NCBI GenBank assembly: GCA_021397845.1
Contig: CM038041.1
Span: forward strand, 146,112,780-146,176,779
Length of the DNA: 64,000 nucleotides
Source of the DNA: Areca catechu
Lineage: Eukaryota; Streptophyta; Magnoliopsida; Arecales; Arecaceae
Reading direction: 5' to 3'
In this document: positions 24,001 to 35,420 of the stretch, in pieces
How the letters are laid out: each line of letters begins with the position of its first letter
Position numbering within the stretch: the first letter of the stretch is position 1
Notes under the pieces: model-generated
The model's input: the letters and a program-made list of their open reading frames with translations, nothing else
Databases searched by the model: none
Told to the model about the DNA's origin: nothing
Program-made: the position numbers and the translations under genes

Positions 24001-24569
24001 TTCCAAGTTGATCCAGGGAAGGATCATTGGAAAGATATGAAAATATTCTTAAATATCTTGAAAGAACTAAAGATGTTTTTCTAATATATGGATGATTAGA
24101 TTTAAAACTAAAATGTTATACTAAATCTAGTTTTCAATTAGATCCAGATAATAGCAAATCTATATTAGTGTATGTCTTTATTCTGTATGGAGGTGCAGTG
24201 AGTTGGAAAAGTATCAAGAAACAAATTATAGCTAACTCAATTACTAAGACAGAATACATAGCTACTAGTGAAGCCACTAAGGAAGCTATCTAGATGAAGA
24301 AGTTCATCTCGAAGTTTGGTGTAGTTCCTAGTATACAACAATTGTTGCCACTTTATTGTGATAACACTAGAGCTGTTGCACAAGCTAAGGAACCAAGGTC
24401 TTATTAAAAGTCTAAGCACATCTTAAGGCACTTCCATCTCATTCATGAAATCATTAAAAGACAAGGACATGGTTATAGAATGAGTAGATACAAATAACAA
24501 TATAGCAAACCCATTTACTAAGGCCCTTTCACAATAGCAGTTTGATTGCCATTTAAATTCACTGAAAAA
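21065..24569 (+). pseudogene. Ty1/copia gag-pol remnant (heavily decayed)
   Basis: Recognisable pieces occur in copia order. Gag (about 21070-21416, including LGQLGFVMDGELNQ and MNYHKNKLN) is followed by a CCHC remnant near 21395-21440. Integrase comes next (HIDVCGPISTQARG near 22119; TPQLTGVAEKKNRTLLDMI near 22400; a GYPQEGIGY-type C-terminal motif near 22695). RT follows (FLNGYLKEEVYM near 23370; YGLKQVSRSWN near 23475; catalytic YIDDV near 23610), then RNase H (NNIANPFTKALSQ near 24500). Integrase before RT defines copia. Many stops and frameshifts make it long dead. No LTRs are attached: the left end abuts X, and the right end is fused directly to chromovirus RT at about 24570. It is a different copy, and probably a different lineage, from the copia at 1-971, because it starts earlier in gag. 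Confidence 0.85.
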
Positions 24570-26875
24570 TTCCTAGTAGTATATTTTGATGACATCTTGA
24601 TCTATAGCAAGACCAAAGAGGACCATCTTCACCACTTAAGGTTAGTCTGCCAAACCCTTAGGGAGAATAGCCTTTACGCCAATCCTAAGAAGTGTGAATT
24701 TATGACAACTAGGATTATCTTCTTAGGCTTTGTAGTTACCCCTAAAGGAGTTTCAGCCGACCCCGAAAAGGTTAGAGCTATAGTTGAGTGGCCTGTCCCT
24801 GCTAGCATCCACGACATACGTAGTTTCCATGGCCTAGCCCTTTATAGACGATTCATTCGGGGATTCAGTTCAATTATAGCACCTATAACTGACTGCATCA
24901 GGAAGGGAGGTTTTCAATGGACTAAAGCTGCAAACAAAGCCTTTCTTGAAATTAAGGATAGAATGGTACAAGCACCTATCCTGAGATTGCTAGATTTTTC
25001 TAAGGTTTTCGAGGTTGCTTGTGATATTTCGGGAGTTGGGATTGGTGGAGTACTTAGTCAGGAAAATCACCCCATGGCCTTCTTCAGCGAAAAACTTAAT
25101 GAGGCCAAAATTAAGTACTCGACTTATGATAAGGAGTTTTATGCAGTCGTCCAAGCCCTTAGGTATTGGAGGCACTACCTGTTACCCCATGAGTTTGTCC
25201 TGTTTGCAGACCATGAAGCCCTTCGATACCTGAACTCCCAGAAGAGATTGAACCCTAGGCACGCTAAGTGGGTCGAGTATATCAAAGCCTATACCTTTGT
25301 GCTTAAACATCATGCTGGTACTGAAAGTAAGGTAGATGATGCCCTTAGCCGTCATGCCCTCTTGTTAAACATAATTAGGACTGAGGTTGTAGGATTTGAC
25401 CGACTTAAGGAGCAGTATGAATCTTGTCCTGACTTCAGTGAGATCTTCCAGTCTAAGCTTCAAGAACCATCTAGTACCCATAGTGACTATACCTTCCAGG
25501 ATGGTTATCTTTTCAAGGGTAATAAGTTGTGCATTCCCAAGACTTCTCTCCGAGATTTTTTTGTGTGGGAAACCCATGCGGGAGGCCTAACTGGTCACTT
25601 TGGTAGGGAGAAGACCATTTTAGCTATTGAAGACCAGTTCTTTTGGCCTAGCCTTAAGAAAGATGTCGCTAATATTGTCTCTAGGTATCGAACCTGTGCT
25701 GTGGCCAAGCAGCAGAAACAGAATACTGGCCTTTACACACCCTTACCCATACCTAGCCACCCTTGGCAAGACCTCGGCATGGATTTTGTGGTAGGATTAC
25801 CCAAGACCGCAAGGAAGCACGATTCTGTCTTTGTAGTAGTGGATAGGTTCTCCAAAATGGCTCATTTTATATCCTGCTCCCAGACCCTAGATGCTTCCAA
25901 TGTTGCCAAGCTTTTTCTGGAACATGTGGTTAAGTTACATGGCCTACCCAAGATTATAGTGTCCGATAGGGATGTCCGCTTCATTAGCTATTTCTAGAAA
26001 ACCCTTTGGCACCTTCTAGGCACCAAGCTCCAATTCTCCATTGCCTACCACCCGCAAACCGATGGACAAACTGAGGTGGTCAACCATAGCCTAGGAAACC
26101 TTCTTAGATGCTTGATAGGTGAACATACGGGAAATTGGGATCTTGTTTTACCTCGAGCCGAGTTCGCCTACAACAGCTCTGTAAATAGGACCACCGGGAA
26201 GAGTCCTTTTGAAGTTATCTATGGATACAAGCCTAACCGACCTCTTGACCTAATTCCCCTACCCATCCATGCACGTGTCTCCGAGTTAGCTGATTCACTT
26301 GCATAGCATATTAGGGACATGCATAAAGAAATTAGCCAGAAAATTAATATAAGTAATAACACATATAAAAGGCTGGCTGATTCCCGAAAGCAAGCAAAAG
26401 AGTTTGAAATAGGGGATTTTGTAATGATTAGGCTCCGGCCTGAACGGTTTCCACCAGGAATCGTTAAGAAGCTTCATGCTCGTGGGGCAGGTCCCTTTAA
26501 AGTGATTAGGAGAATGGGCCCTAATGCCTATGTGCTAGAATTACCTCTGGATTATGGAATTAGCTCGACATTCAATATCTCTGACTTAGTCGAGTATAGG
26601 GAACCCGCAAACATACCCAGTGAGCCATTTGGGCCTGACCTCCCTTTTGAGAGTGAACCTGAACCTGAGTGTCCACCTCCAAATATACCTGAGAGAGGCG
26701 AGCGGATCGAGCGTGTCCTGGATGACCAAGCCATCACTACCCGGGGCAAGGGCTACCAGCATTACCTGGTCCGATGGCAAGGCCGATCCGAATCCGATGA
26801 CTCATGGATCACACGGGAGGACTTGCAGCACATTGACCCCGACATCCTGGAGAGGTACTAAAGCCAAGCTAACCC
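24570..26875 (+). pseudogene. Element D pol: RT C-terminus, RNase H, integrase, chromodomain
   Basis: Opens at the RT catalytic motif (VVYFDDILIYSK, about 24576) and runs open to 25997. RNase H is present (CDISGVGIGGVLSQE near 25020; the usual Ala is Ile). The integrase finger follows (HAGGLTGHFG near 25575), but the first Cys is Tyr (SRYRTC). The core has MDFVVGLP near 25780, SDRDVRF near 25965 and QTEVVN near 26065. Stops are at 25996 (Trp codon in sisters) and 26304 (Gln codon in sisters). The last segment 26319-26861 gives the GPY-like integrase C-terminus and the chromodomain (VLDDQAITTRGKGYQHYLVRW) and ends at a TAA that is Gln in the sister protein. It is the best preserved integrase in the window. 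RT fingers and palm N-terminal to YFDD are absent. Confidence 0.92.
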
Positions 26876-26878
26876 CTA

Positions 26879-26893
26879 CTCGACAGGATCGAG
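26879..26893. other. Palindrome upstream of D's 3' LTR
   Basis: CTCGACAGGATCGAG, with arms CTCGA/TCGAG plus one mismatch (C opposite A), 21 bp before the LTR start at 26915. CCCGGGAGAAC follows directly before the LTR. Confidence 0.82.
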
Positions 26894-26914
26894 TTCCTCC
26901 CATCCCGGGAGAAC

Positions 26915-28583
26915 TGGTGTGGGCACCAGGATCCGACAGAGGCTCCTCAACCCTCTATGGATCTCAGATTAGGGTTCCACTTCTATGAGTCCTGTAATAA
27001 GGCTATGAGCCAAAGCAATTTCATAATTTCTTGTCTAAGTTTGTTTAGTCCTGTACCTTGACCAATTTGGGTCAAGTTAGGTCATGAGTCCTGTATTTGT
27101 TTGAGTCTGAGTTTGGACTGGGCCCAAGCCCAATTGAAGTCACCCTGGCTTTCAAGATCAAGTCAAGTCCTTGTGGGCCAACCCACCCCTTCCACTTGGA
27201 ATGATGCCAACACAGGTGCCACCTCAGCTACCTACGTGGCACCACATCAGTTGCCACTTGGGCATCCAATGAGGGAAACAAGGTGGTGCTCTCATGCTTT
27301 CCACATGCCATCCCCTTGCCTTTTTCTCTTGGGTGACATTGGAAGGAAGAGACACCATCCCCCTCTTCCCTCCCCCCACATCACGCCATGATCCATCAAA
27401 TGTGGGGCATTGAAGATCCTTGAAGAGACCAAGCCACAAAGCAAGCTCCCTTCCAAGCCTTCTTCCCAAAGTGTTCATGCAAGGATGGAAGGTCAAAGGA
27501 CACACTCCCCTCTCCAAGCCCTCAACCATGCAACGCCCAAAGCTCTCTCCACTTGGTCAGCCTTGAATCACTCCAAAGAAGGGCATTGAAGAATCCAAGG
27601 GAACACATCCCTTCAAGCAAGCCATGTCCCACATTTTCTTCTCAAATTGAACATGCTAATGAAGGAAGTCAAGAGGCCAATCCCCCTCTCCAAGCCCTCA
27701 CACATGCCATGCCCAATCCAAGTCCCTTTGGTCGGCCAAAGAGAGGAGAAGGTCAAAGTTTTTTGGTGCCCCAAGAAAGCTTGTAATTTGGTTTCATTTG
27801 AAGTTCAAATGGGCCTTGGGTGCCTATTTAAAGGACCCAATCCCTCCCTTGTAAAACTATTGAATGATTAATAAAAAAAAGTTTGAGTTTTCTATCCTCC
27901 AACCCTTGTCTCTTAGTCTAGGTTGAGTTGCCTTTGTCCCCAGGGATGTCGAGTGGTGTGAGGCCACCTGTCCGTCACCCCAGGGCCTCGCGAATCCTTC
28001 ATCCTCCTGGACATTGCGTGGTGTGAGGCCACAATCCTTCATCCTCCAGGACGTCGCGGGGTGTGAGGCCCTAAGTTATCTCCATCTTCGACTTCAGAAT
28101 CCAGCCGGACACCGGGCTCGAAGCCCCTTCTCAACCCCATCTCAGTTCCTTTCTGTGCATCTCCCCATTTCACTGATCCTTATCTTGTTTGCCTATAGGT
28201 CCTCCCTGGCATCTCGGGCACCAGAGATAGTCAGCTTTGCCATCGCAACCTTCCGACTATAAGCCAGTGCTTCCACGGGTTTGATTGCTCGGGCATCCAG
28301 GCCGCATCTGTCGAGTTAAGCGATCTCTGCATCGAGCGCTTCAGACGTGTGAGGTTTGCTCTCTCTATCTCCTAAGTAGGTATTGTATTTCGAGCTAGTC
28401 CTACCGGGGTTTCTTAATTCTGGGGTCCTATTCTCGTTCTCACTTTTTAGGGCTTTGAAATGCTAGTGTAATTTTCTGTTACTCATCTTTTTTTTTTGCC
28501 TTTGCTTGTGATCGGGAATCAAAACCCTAAAAAAACATATAAAACTCTTCAACTATAAAAAAAAAAAAAAACTCCTTGCATCA
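26915..28583 (+). repeat. Element D 3' LTR
   Basis: 1,669 bp from TGGTGTGGGCACC to TTGCATCA. A TATA-like CTATTTAAAGG lies near 27829-27839. Downstream, three imperfect copies of a GTGGTGTGAGGCC module preceded by GGA(C/T)(G/A)T(C/T)G occur at about 27946-28070. The third continues CTAAGTTATCTCC, closely matching the L LTR at about 61813-61845. A poly-A run lies at 28556-28571. It contains no gene. Confidence 0.85.
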
Positions 28584-28629
28584 TAAGCATCCATCTCTAT
28601 CATCCCTAGTCCATCCCCTCCCTCCGCAC
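28584..28629. other. Short unassigned spacer between D and E
   Basis: 46 bp of C/T-rich sequence between D's LTR end and the point where similarity between the two E LTRs begins. I recognise nothing in it. Confidence 0.4.
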
Positions 28630-29602
28630 CAAGGTTGGTTGGCGGTAGGAATCTGTTGCAACACTGGGAAGAAGAAACTCTCAAAACCCCTTTATGCACA
28701 CATCAGGGTAACACATAGCAATTGTAGAGAACTCAAGTTTTAATTTATATATCAAAATCAATCCTCATACAAGAGACTAAGATCCTTTAAATAGACCCTT
28801 AGTCTTGGGCTCCAAGTAAGGACACATTAGTCTTTACATAAGAATCCTATTCCTACCCAAACCCTAGCTAGAAAATAAGGAAACATTAGGTAGAAAAATC
28901 CCTAAAAATTCTCTCCTCCTCTCTTGACTTGGTCAACACACCAAGGATGCCTAGGGGGGCATGTTGGGCTTCTAAGAGAAACAAGGGGCTGGCCCAAAGG
29001 GGCTTGGGCACATGGGCTTGGGCCTCTGGAAGCTAGGGTGGCCTGGTAGCCAGGTAGCAAGAATATTTCCTAGTATCTTGCTTCTTAGGGGCTTGGGCTT
29101 GGCACCTGGGCTTGATATCTTTGGGCTAGGATGCAGGTGGACCTTTGGAATCATGGATGCCCTGGTCTATGAATATACTCTGGCATCTGAAAGGGAATAT
29201 GGGCATCTGGAGGGCATCTACAAGGAATCTGGGTTTTCTGAATTTTCCTTCTGGGGTCTTCAAATCTTCAAGCTGGGTTGGACTTGGGCTATACTTCCAT
29301 GTCTTCATTCTGGTTGGACTTGGTCTTCACTTGTATGATGTAGTCTTGAGTCTTCAGTGTACTTGGACAGGACTCAAAAAAATAAAATTAGCTCAACATG
29401 AGCTGACTAGCATTGGACTGAACTAGCTCAACATGAGCTGACTAATACTGAACTGAAATAACAACTCAAAAGACTCAAATAACAACTAAAATGGACTTAG
29501 ATGGGCTAAGCCCTTATTACAGATGGACTTATAAATTATTGATCAACCCATAGAGGGTTGAAAAGCTTCTATCTTATTCTGGTGCCTCTGGTGTCCCCAC
29601 CA
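28630..29602 (-). repeat. Element E 3' LTR (truncated on the outer side)
   Basis: Ends GTCCCCACCA at 29602, giving TGGTGGGGAC as the LTR start on the element strand. The first 310 bp match 34785-35088. ORFs of 60-108 aa inside are not genes. Confidence 0.82.
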
Positions 29603-29623
29603 ATTCTCCCGGGGTGGGAGGAA

Positions 29624-29638
29624 CTCGACCCTGTCGAG
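29624..29638. other. Palindrome upstream of E's 3' LTR
   Basis: CTCGACCCTGTCGAG on the plus strand, the exact reverse complement of B's motif (CTCGACAGGGTCGAG), 21 bp from the LTR edge at 29602. TTCTCCC next to the LTR is the complement of the purine primer GGGAGAA. Confidence 0.85.
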
Positions 29639-29654
29639 TGAAGATCAAGCTGGC

Positions 29655-29939
29655 TCACATATCTGTCGAGGAGGTCTGGGCTAAGGCATTGCAAGTCCTC
29701 TCGAGAAATCCATGAATCATCGACTCTAACCGGCCTTGCCATCGAACCAAGTAGCGTTGATAGCTGCGGCCCCGGGTTGTAATAGCTTGATCGTCCACGA
29801 TACGCTCGATCCGTTCTCCTCTCTCAGGCCAATTAATTGGTGGACACTCTGGGTAAGGATCACTCTCAACATAAGTGATAGGTCCAAAAGCCTCACTGGG
29901 TATTGTTGCCGGTTCCCTATACTCAACCAGGTCTATAAT
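29655..29939 (-). pseudogene. Element E chromodomain fragment
   Basis: The minus strand reads IDLVEYREPATIPSEAFG, then the chromodomain (IVDDQAITTRGRSYQRYLVRW) and a frameshifted end (ESMIHGFLERTC in place of DSWI-type). It is the last part of pol. The upstream half of the same coding unit resumes at 31140 on the far side of solo LTR F, where STFNI-type coding matches the missing residues. Confidence 0.85.
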
Positions 29940-31134
29940 TGATGCGGCAAGCATATGATTAATATTTAGATTATGGTTTGTAGAGCAATGAAACCTAATT
30001 ACACTAGCATTGTACTCATCATAATAAGACTTAAGGATTATAAGAAATGGAACTTTTACTTGATTAGACACAATTCTAAACTAAGAAGGAAGAAGATCTA
30101 GATAATAGGGGCTAATGATTGTGGACTTACCGTGATGAGCTTTCCAACCTTCTTTTGATTCATACCTTGAAACTACCAACTCTCAGAACTGAAGAACCTG
30201 GATAACAGAGATCAGAACCTTGGACTTGGGCTTCAACTTGTTGGTTCCTTGTCAAGGAAGACCCTGCTTGCAACTCGAAAACCTCGAAGGACCCTGCACA
30301 TAAAGAATAAGAGTTAAGGAAGAAGAAAGGCATGCATATGGAAGGGATGGAAAATTTGTGAGCAAAGAAAGAGATTTGAGATGGCTTGGCCGACTCCAAG
30401 GCCTTCTTCTTGACTTGGGCATTGGATGCTTGGAAGAGAGAATAGCTTGGTGTGGAAGAGGGGCTTAGAGACAATCAGTCAAAACATAAAACTTCAATTC
30501 AACTTCAACTTTCATTAATCTGCAAAAATCAAAAATCCCCTCTACAATGGGGCGTCTAAGGCTTTTTAATAGCCTTACAAAACTTTTGAAATTTAAAAAC
30601 TCCCCAAATTGTGGAGGATTACAAGGGAGGTTGGAGGATATGGGGCCTTATTACATGGGATAAGGAGAAATTCATGGAGATTGGCCGGTTTCTTTGAATT
30701 TAAAATGCTTGGTCGATCTCCCCTTTAGGTGCCCATTTGAAGGTGACGTGGCTGATGATGTGGCATCCCTGGTGGCTGCTTTGTTGGCATGGTGATGTGG
30801 AATTCCAGCTTGGTAGACCAAGGTCTTGATTTGGAGGCTCCAAGTGGTTTGGTGAACCTCAACTTGAAGTAGCTTGGACTTGATTTAAATAAACCTAATG
30901 GAACTCTAATTGAGTTCTTATTTGAACCCAGATTGAGACAGGACATAATTACAGGACTCGATTGGACATAATTACAGGATTCATGAAATTGAAACTAAGT
31001 AATTATAGGACTCTTGAAAGTAAATTGCCCTTTACAAGAAAAATTTAACCTAGTGATCTTCGATCCAAAGTGGAATCAGGTTAACCTTATTTGAGTGGGG
31101 TTTTATTCTGCTTCTGCTTCTGGTGTCCATACCA
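29940..31134 (-). mobile_element. Solo LTR F inserted in element E
   Basis: 1,195 bp, TGATGCGGC to CATACCA on the plus strand, flanked by the 5-bp repeat ATAAT (29935-29939 and 31135-31139). Ends and length fit the chromovirus LTRs here, but there is no internal region or second LTR, so it is a solo LTR left by LTR-LTR recombination. Orientation (minus) is inferred because TGATGC/CACCA on the plus strand is the reverse layout seen in A and E. Removing it and one ATAAT rejoins E's integrase C-terminal coding. Confidence 0.92.
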
Positions 31135-31139
31135 ATAAT

Positions 31140-31802
31140 ATTGAAGGTAGAACTAATGCCCAAATCCGAAGGCAAGTCTAACACCTAGGCATTTGATCCA
31201 ACCTTCTCTATCACTTTAAAAGGTCCGGCTCTACGAGCATGAAGCTTCTTTTAGGCCTAAGCCTAACCAAGATAGAATCCACTACATCAATTCTTTGGTC
31301 CATCTTCGAGAATTAGCCAGTTGTTTCAAAATTAGTGCAGGGGTGAACATGCTGGACACATGCAGACTCCTAACAAGATGATGCAAAGGACTCAAACTAT
31401 CACCTAATAGACTCGACTTTGCATTCCTATAGTAGGAAGATTTATTGGACTTTTATGGGCCTAAACCTAAGAGACTATAGACTCTCTAGGTCTGACCCTA
31501 GTGTAGTGTGCACAAGAGTATTTATAATGGACTCTAAGCAAATTCTATAAGGTCTTCCAAAAATAGGTCGCAAACCTAACATACTCAAAGAATTGGTGAA
31601 ACCGAACGACCTCAACAAAGTGTAATTGGAAAGTTTGGAAAACATTGGAAGCCTTAGGGTATGGCAACAAATAAGAATCAGAGTCTTGGGACAATCCATT
31701 GGAGGCATGCAATAGACCTTGGTTAATAGGGGTGACCTTAAGATTTGAACATTGATCTATGGGTGACATAAGGTCCACTTGAAAGTGGGAGAATTTGGTC
31801 AT
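31140..31802 (-). pseudogene. Element E integrase remnants
   Basis: On the minus strand, 31475-31640 contains a degenerate integrase-core stretch (KASNVFQTF ... FATYFWKTL), corresponding to the segment around SDRD...SYFWKTLW in A and B. 31140-31470 has the degenerate end of integrase (LHARRAGPFKV-like, then a STFNI-like end). Multiple stops and indels occur. Sequence at 31640-31802 is open but unlike any pol domain I know. No RT or RNase H lies between gag and this point. Confidence 0.7.
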
Positions 31803-31895
31803 TGCAAGCGTAGGGTCTTTAAGAAAGGATGGCTTAATTAGCTCAAGACAAAGGTTATCAGCTGGGGTTAAAGGAATGAACTCTTGATGAGAATA

Positions 31896-33347
31896 CTAAA
31901 TGAGGTCCTGGGCTGAAACTAGTTCTAGAGTAGGATGGGGATCGGGTGGAAGGTCATCAGGAAAGTCTTTGGGAAGCTTATCTTGAAGGTCTTCTAAAAT
32001 AATGTCTACTTCCTGGGATTGTTCCTTAGGGACCTCCTCTATGGACAACTCTAGTGGACCCTCACTTTCATCTACTATGTTTGATCCTGGCTCAGGCACT
32101 CCTTCAATTTCTATAGTGGGTTCAGGATCCTTTTCTAGTAGTTCCTCAGTGATTTCAACCTTGGGTCCATCTTCATCATAGTTCTCAAAATCCTCTCCTT
32201 CGTATTCATCTGCTAAACTAGGATCAGCTTCATACACTTCTACCTTAGGTTCTTTAACGGGTTCTGGGATTAATTCCTTGCAAATTAATGCAATAGGAGT
32301 AGTAGGTTGATCTAAAGGAAGTCGGCTAGGTTTGAACGTAGGCTCAAGGGAATTATCCTTTTTGGACTTAGATTGATTGATCCTGAGTTCCCTCTGATAT
32401 AACTCAAATTCCCTAGCTAGGTGATAGGCTTCCTCTAGGTCTTTAATTTGATAATGATATAGCTCCCACTGGATATCCCTACGCAGGCCATCCTGAAATC
32501 TAGCCATGATCTTAGACTTAGGTTCGACTGTGTTACATTTCCTATTAAACTCATTAAATTGGTCAATGTACTCAGACACAATCATGTTCCCTTGTTTCAA
32601 TTTGTACCATTGGTCTAAATGTTTGTATTCATAAGATGCACCTAGGTATTCCTCTCTCAATTTACTTCTCATGGCTTTCCAGGTACGTATTTCTTTTCCC
32701 CATCGATAACATTCATCCTCAGTATGTTTCCAATGTTGCTTGGCATATTTGATTAACCCATGTGCAGCCAAACTAATCTTATCTAACTCTAACATCCCAG
32801 TATACTCAAAGTGCTGATCCATCATATCCTCCCATTCAGTATACATCTTAGGATCTGGTCTTCCATCAAACAGGGGTACATAAGGTTGGGTGCTCCTAAT
32901 GGGTCATTCATTTTGGTTCAAGTAATCATAATTGGGTCCCCTATGGTTAGGTTCCAAATAGGGGTCATGGTAAGGGGTTCTCATAGGTTCAGTATTATAG
33001 TATGGGTCATGGCGAGGGGTTCTCCTAGGTTCGGTATCATAGTATGGGTCATGGTGAGGGGTTCTCCTAGGGTTGGACTCCCTAGTTTCACTAGGTTGAG
33101 TTGGGTTGAGGCTATCGATATTAGATCTAGTCTGGGTCCTATGAATTTTCTCTAGGGTCCCTATCCTATTCTCCATCTGGTCAAACCCATTGGTGAGATG
33201 TTCAAGTCTATTATTGGTTTGGGTACCGGACTGAGTTAACTGGGTCATCTGGGTAGTTAACTGGATAGTCATCTGGGCCATGGATTGGGTTAGCTGCTCA
33301 GCAAAGGCTTTCATCTGGGCTTCTAGCTTATCCATGGATTCAGACAA
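31896..33347 (-). pseudogene. Element E gag without zinc knuckle, one internal stop
   Basis: From 33347 the minus strand reads a coiled coil (MSESMDKLEAQMKAFAEQL and on), then Pro/Tyr/His-rich repeats (RTPHHDPYYDTEP, three times, about 32940-33070), a stop near 32900, and the capsid-like region (YTEWEDMMDQHFEY, YKHLDQWYKLKQGN) in the same frame. Where A and B have a CCHC knuckle, E has PTTPIALICKE and then an acidic domain (EVYEADPSLADEYEG onward) rich in Glu, Asp and Pro up to LPKDFPDDLP. Knuckle and protease are simply absent. H shows the same arrangement. If expressed, this is a gag-only product. Confidence 0.85.
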
Positions 33348-34260
33348 AAGTAGAGATGGTGGATGGTAGGATGCTCCTGATCTGATGCTCCTGATCTAGT
33401 GCTCATGCAAGACTCAATCAACTACAGCTCCCTAGACCTAGAGTCCAAAACTAGATGCTCAATCAGGGTAGCAAACTAGCCTATAGTAAACCTGTACTCA
33501 GCCAAGCAGGTGTAAGGGGAGTGTTAGGTCCCTGATTGCCAATCCTAGACACCAATCAGAGATTGGCCAGGTAGGTGGACCAGCATACAAGCCCTTTGAG
33601 ATTGAATCCCTAAACCACCATTCTAGACACCAAGCACAAGGCACATACAGGTTAGCTTGATACAGTGATCTGATACTTAGTCCGGACCCGACCAGTTGGT
33701 GTCCCTAGTCCACTAGGACAAATTAAGTCTAATAAATTTTAAGTTAGGCTTGGGACCAAATGCAGGGGATGTAGTTTTGGGCTAAGGAGAGGTGATCAAA
33801 TCCTCCCCCCATCTGATATAGCAAGAGTGCCCTTAAAAGTGGTTTATGCAATGATGGCAGGTAGATGATGCAAATTAGGGTTAGATATTTTGGTAGCTTT
33901 TTATATATGTATTTTTTTTTTTTGAATTTTCTTAAATAGGAAGATATTTTCAGATTATGCTCTAATATACAGGAAACATACTAAAAATAAAAGATATGCA
34001 AAGAGATGCTAAACAAAACCCTAAACCTTCCAAAATTGTCTTGCTGAAAAAATAGAGCCAAAAATTTACAGGTTGTATTTCGGCTTCCAAAAATTGCACA
34101 AATTGAAATAAAATCTGAAAAAATTCCATAAAATACTTTGAATTAAGATGAATCCAGAAAAGTAAATTTAAGAATTTTTGGAGTTCTTATCAGTGAGAAA
34201 TAACTAAAATAACAGAATATATATGGACCGAAAAAAATGTAGAAAATAAGCCCTAATCTA
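33348..34260 (-). other. Element E untranslated leader
   Basis: About 0.9 kb without coding. It includes the ATTGGCCAGGTAGGTGGACC word near 33563 that also occurs in A's leader (about 17452) and an A/T-rich half (33880-34240). Confidence 0.6.
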
Positions 34261-34273
34261 AGCTCTGATACTA
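34261..34273 (-). other. Element E primer-binding site, mutated (tRNA-iMet)
   Basis: The plus strand is AGCTCTGATACTA, so the element strand is TAGTATCAGAGCT: one base off the canonical TGGTATCAGAGC (G to A). It lies two bases inside the LTR edge at 34276. Confidence 0.8.
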
Positions 34274-34275
34274 GA

Positions 34276-35088
34276 TGATGCAGAACTAATATGCATGCAA
34301 TCATTTTTGTGTATTTTATATGTGGATTTAAGTGATTAAATCCTAAAAATTGGATCAAAATAAGTTGTAAAGAATTTTATATGAATTTTAGAAACTAAGC
34401 ATGCAGATTAGGACCTAAGAAAGTAGTAAAGATGGATCGCCGGGGCTGAGAAGCCAAGGTTAGGGCAAGTTCTCCCATAATAAAATTAGTGGCGGTAGAG
34501 GGGGTGTACCTGACAATATCTGATGTGCCCGATGAAGATCGCAGTGAAGGGATCTCTCATTCCTTGATGGATGCGGCCTGGAAAATCGAGCCAAAGACCC
34601 GTGGATACCCGGCTTTCTGCTCGATGGTCCGATTGAGGCTTGGTTGGAGTCGTTGGATTCGTAGAAACTCGAGGACCTACAAATGACCTGTCAGGGGTTA
34701 GAAAACTCAGAAGGGAATAAGAAAATAAGAGAAAATAGCAAGGGGAAGAAAGTTTTGGAGGAGGGTGGCCAGGGCTCTGGAAGGTTGGTTGGCGACAGGA
34801 ATCTATTGCAACACCGGGAAGAAGAAATTCTCAAAACCCTTTATACACACAACAGGGTAACACATAGCAATTAAAGAGAACTCAAGTTTTAATTCATATA
34901 TCAAAATCAATCCTCATACAAAAGGCTAGGGTCCTTTAAATAGATCCTTAGTCTTGGGCTCCAAGTAAGGACACATTAGTCTTTACATAAGAATCCTATT
35001 CCCACCCAAACCCTAGCTAGAAAATAAGGAAACATTAGGTAGAAAAATCCCTAAAAATTCTCTCCTCCTCTCTTGACTTGGTCAACAC
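34276..35088 (-). repeat. Element E 5' LTR (truncated on the outer side)
   Basis: Begins TGATGCAGAAC like A's LTR. Similarity to the other E LTR (34785 onward) ends at about 35088 after GACTTGGTCAACACA, where Tat-like sequence takes over. It holds only short ORFs. Confidence 0.82.
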
Positions 35089-35420
35089 AAGTGTAAGCTC
35101 TACCACAGAGCAACACACCACCAATTCCAAGCAAGTGAAGGAGAAAAGGCCACACAGAGAATCCCTCTGGCTCGGTCACCATCCTCCTGACACGCTTGCA
35201 CCCCACTCTCACACCATTCACTCTTCCTAGCATGGAGTCCATCAAGAGGGGCTCGACTAGGAGGACCTATTTTCCTGGATCGTCACTGACTTGACCGTCG
35301 AAGTGCCTCCACCGGAATCCCCGGCCCGGGTCACTAATCCTGTTTCTTGCAGGTCCAGCAGAACGGGATCACCCAGGAGCATCAAGGTGTGCGTTCTGAC
35401 CTCGACAGCAGCTGCAGGCC
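35089..35420 (+). repeat. Tat-like LTR end fragment
   Basis: GC-rich stretch with the ordered words GTCACTGACTTGACCGTCGA, CCGGAATCCCCGGCC and TGTTTCTTGCAGGTC (35284-35356), parallel to 20900-20965 in repeat X. This layout is what I know from the R/U5 end of Tat-lineage gypsy LTRs. It is truncated on both sides, between E's LTR and Athila coding. Confidence 0.5.

Larger units (their letters stand above)
24570..28583 (+). mobile_element. Element D: 5'-truncated Tekay-type chromovirus
   Basis: Only the 3' part survives: pol from the RT active site to the chromodomain, palindrome, polypurine zone and 3' LTR 26915-28583. The 5' LTR, primer site, gag, protease and the first half of RT are missing. 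The left end is a fusion inside coding with the copia remnant, so it arose by deletion or illegitimate recombination. The right end is the LTR terminus TTGCATCA at 28583. No target duplication can be tested. Confidence 0.88.
28630..35088 (-). mobile_element. Element E: internally deleted Tekay-type chromovirus (minus)
   Basis: Order on the minus strand: 5' LTR (34276-35088, right end cut), primer site 34261-34273, leader, gag 33347-31896, a short integrase-core remnant near 31475-31640, integrase C-terminus and chromodomain (31480-31140 and 29939-29655, split by solo LTR F), palindrome, 3' LTR (28630-29602, left end cut). Protease, RT, RNase H and most of integrase are gone. The two LTR pieces overlap only at 28630-28940 versus 34785-35088, which match closely; each LTR is truncated on its outer side, so no target duplication remains. 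Confidence 0.85.
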
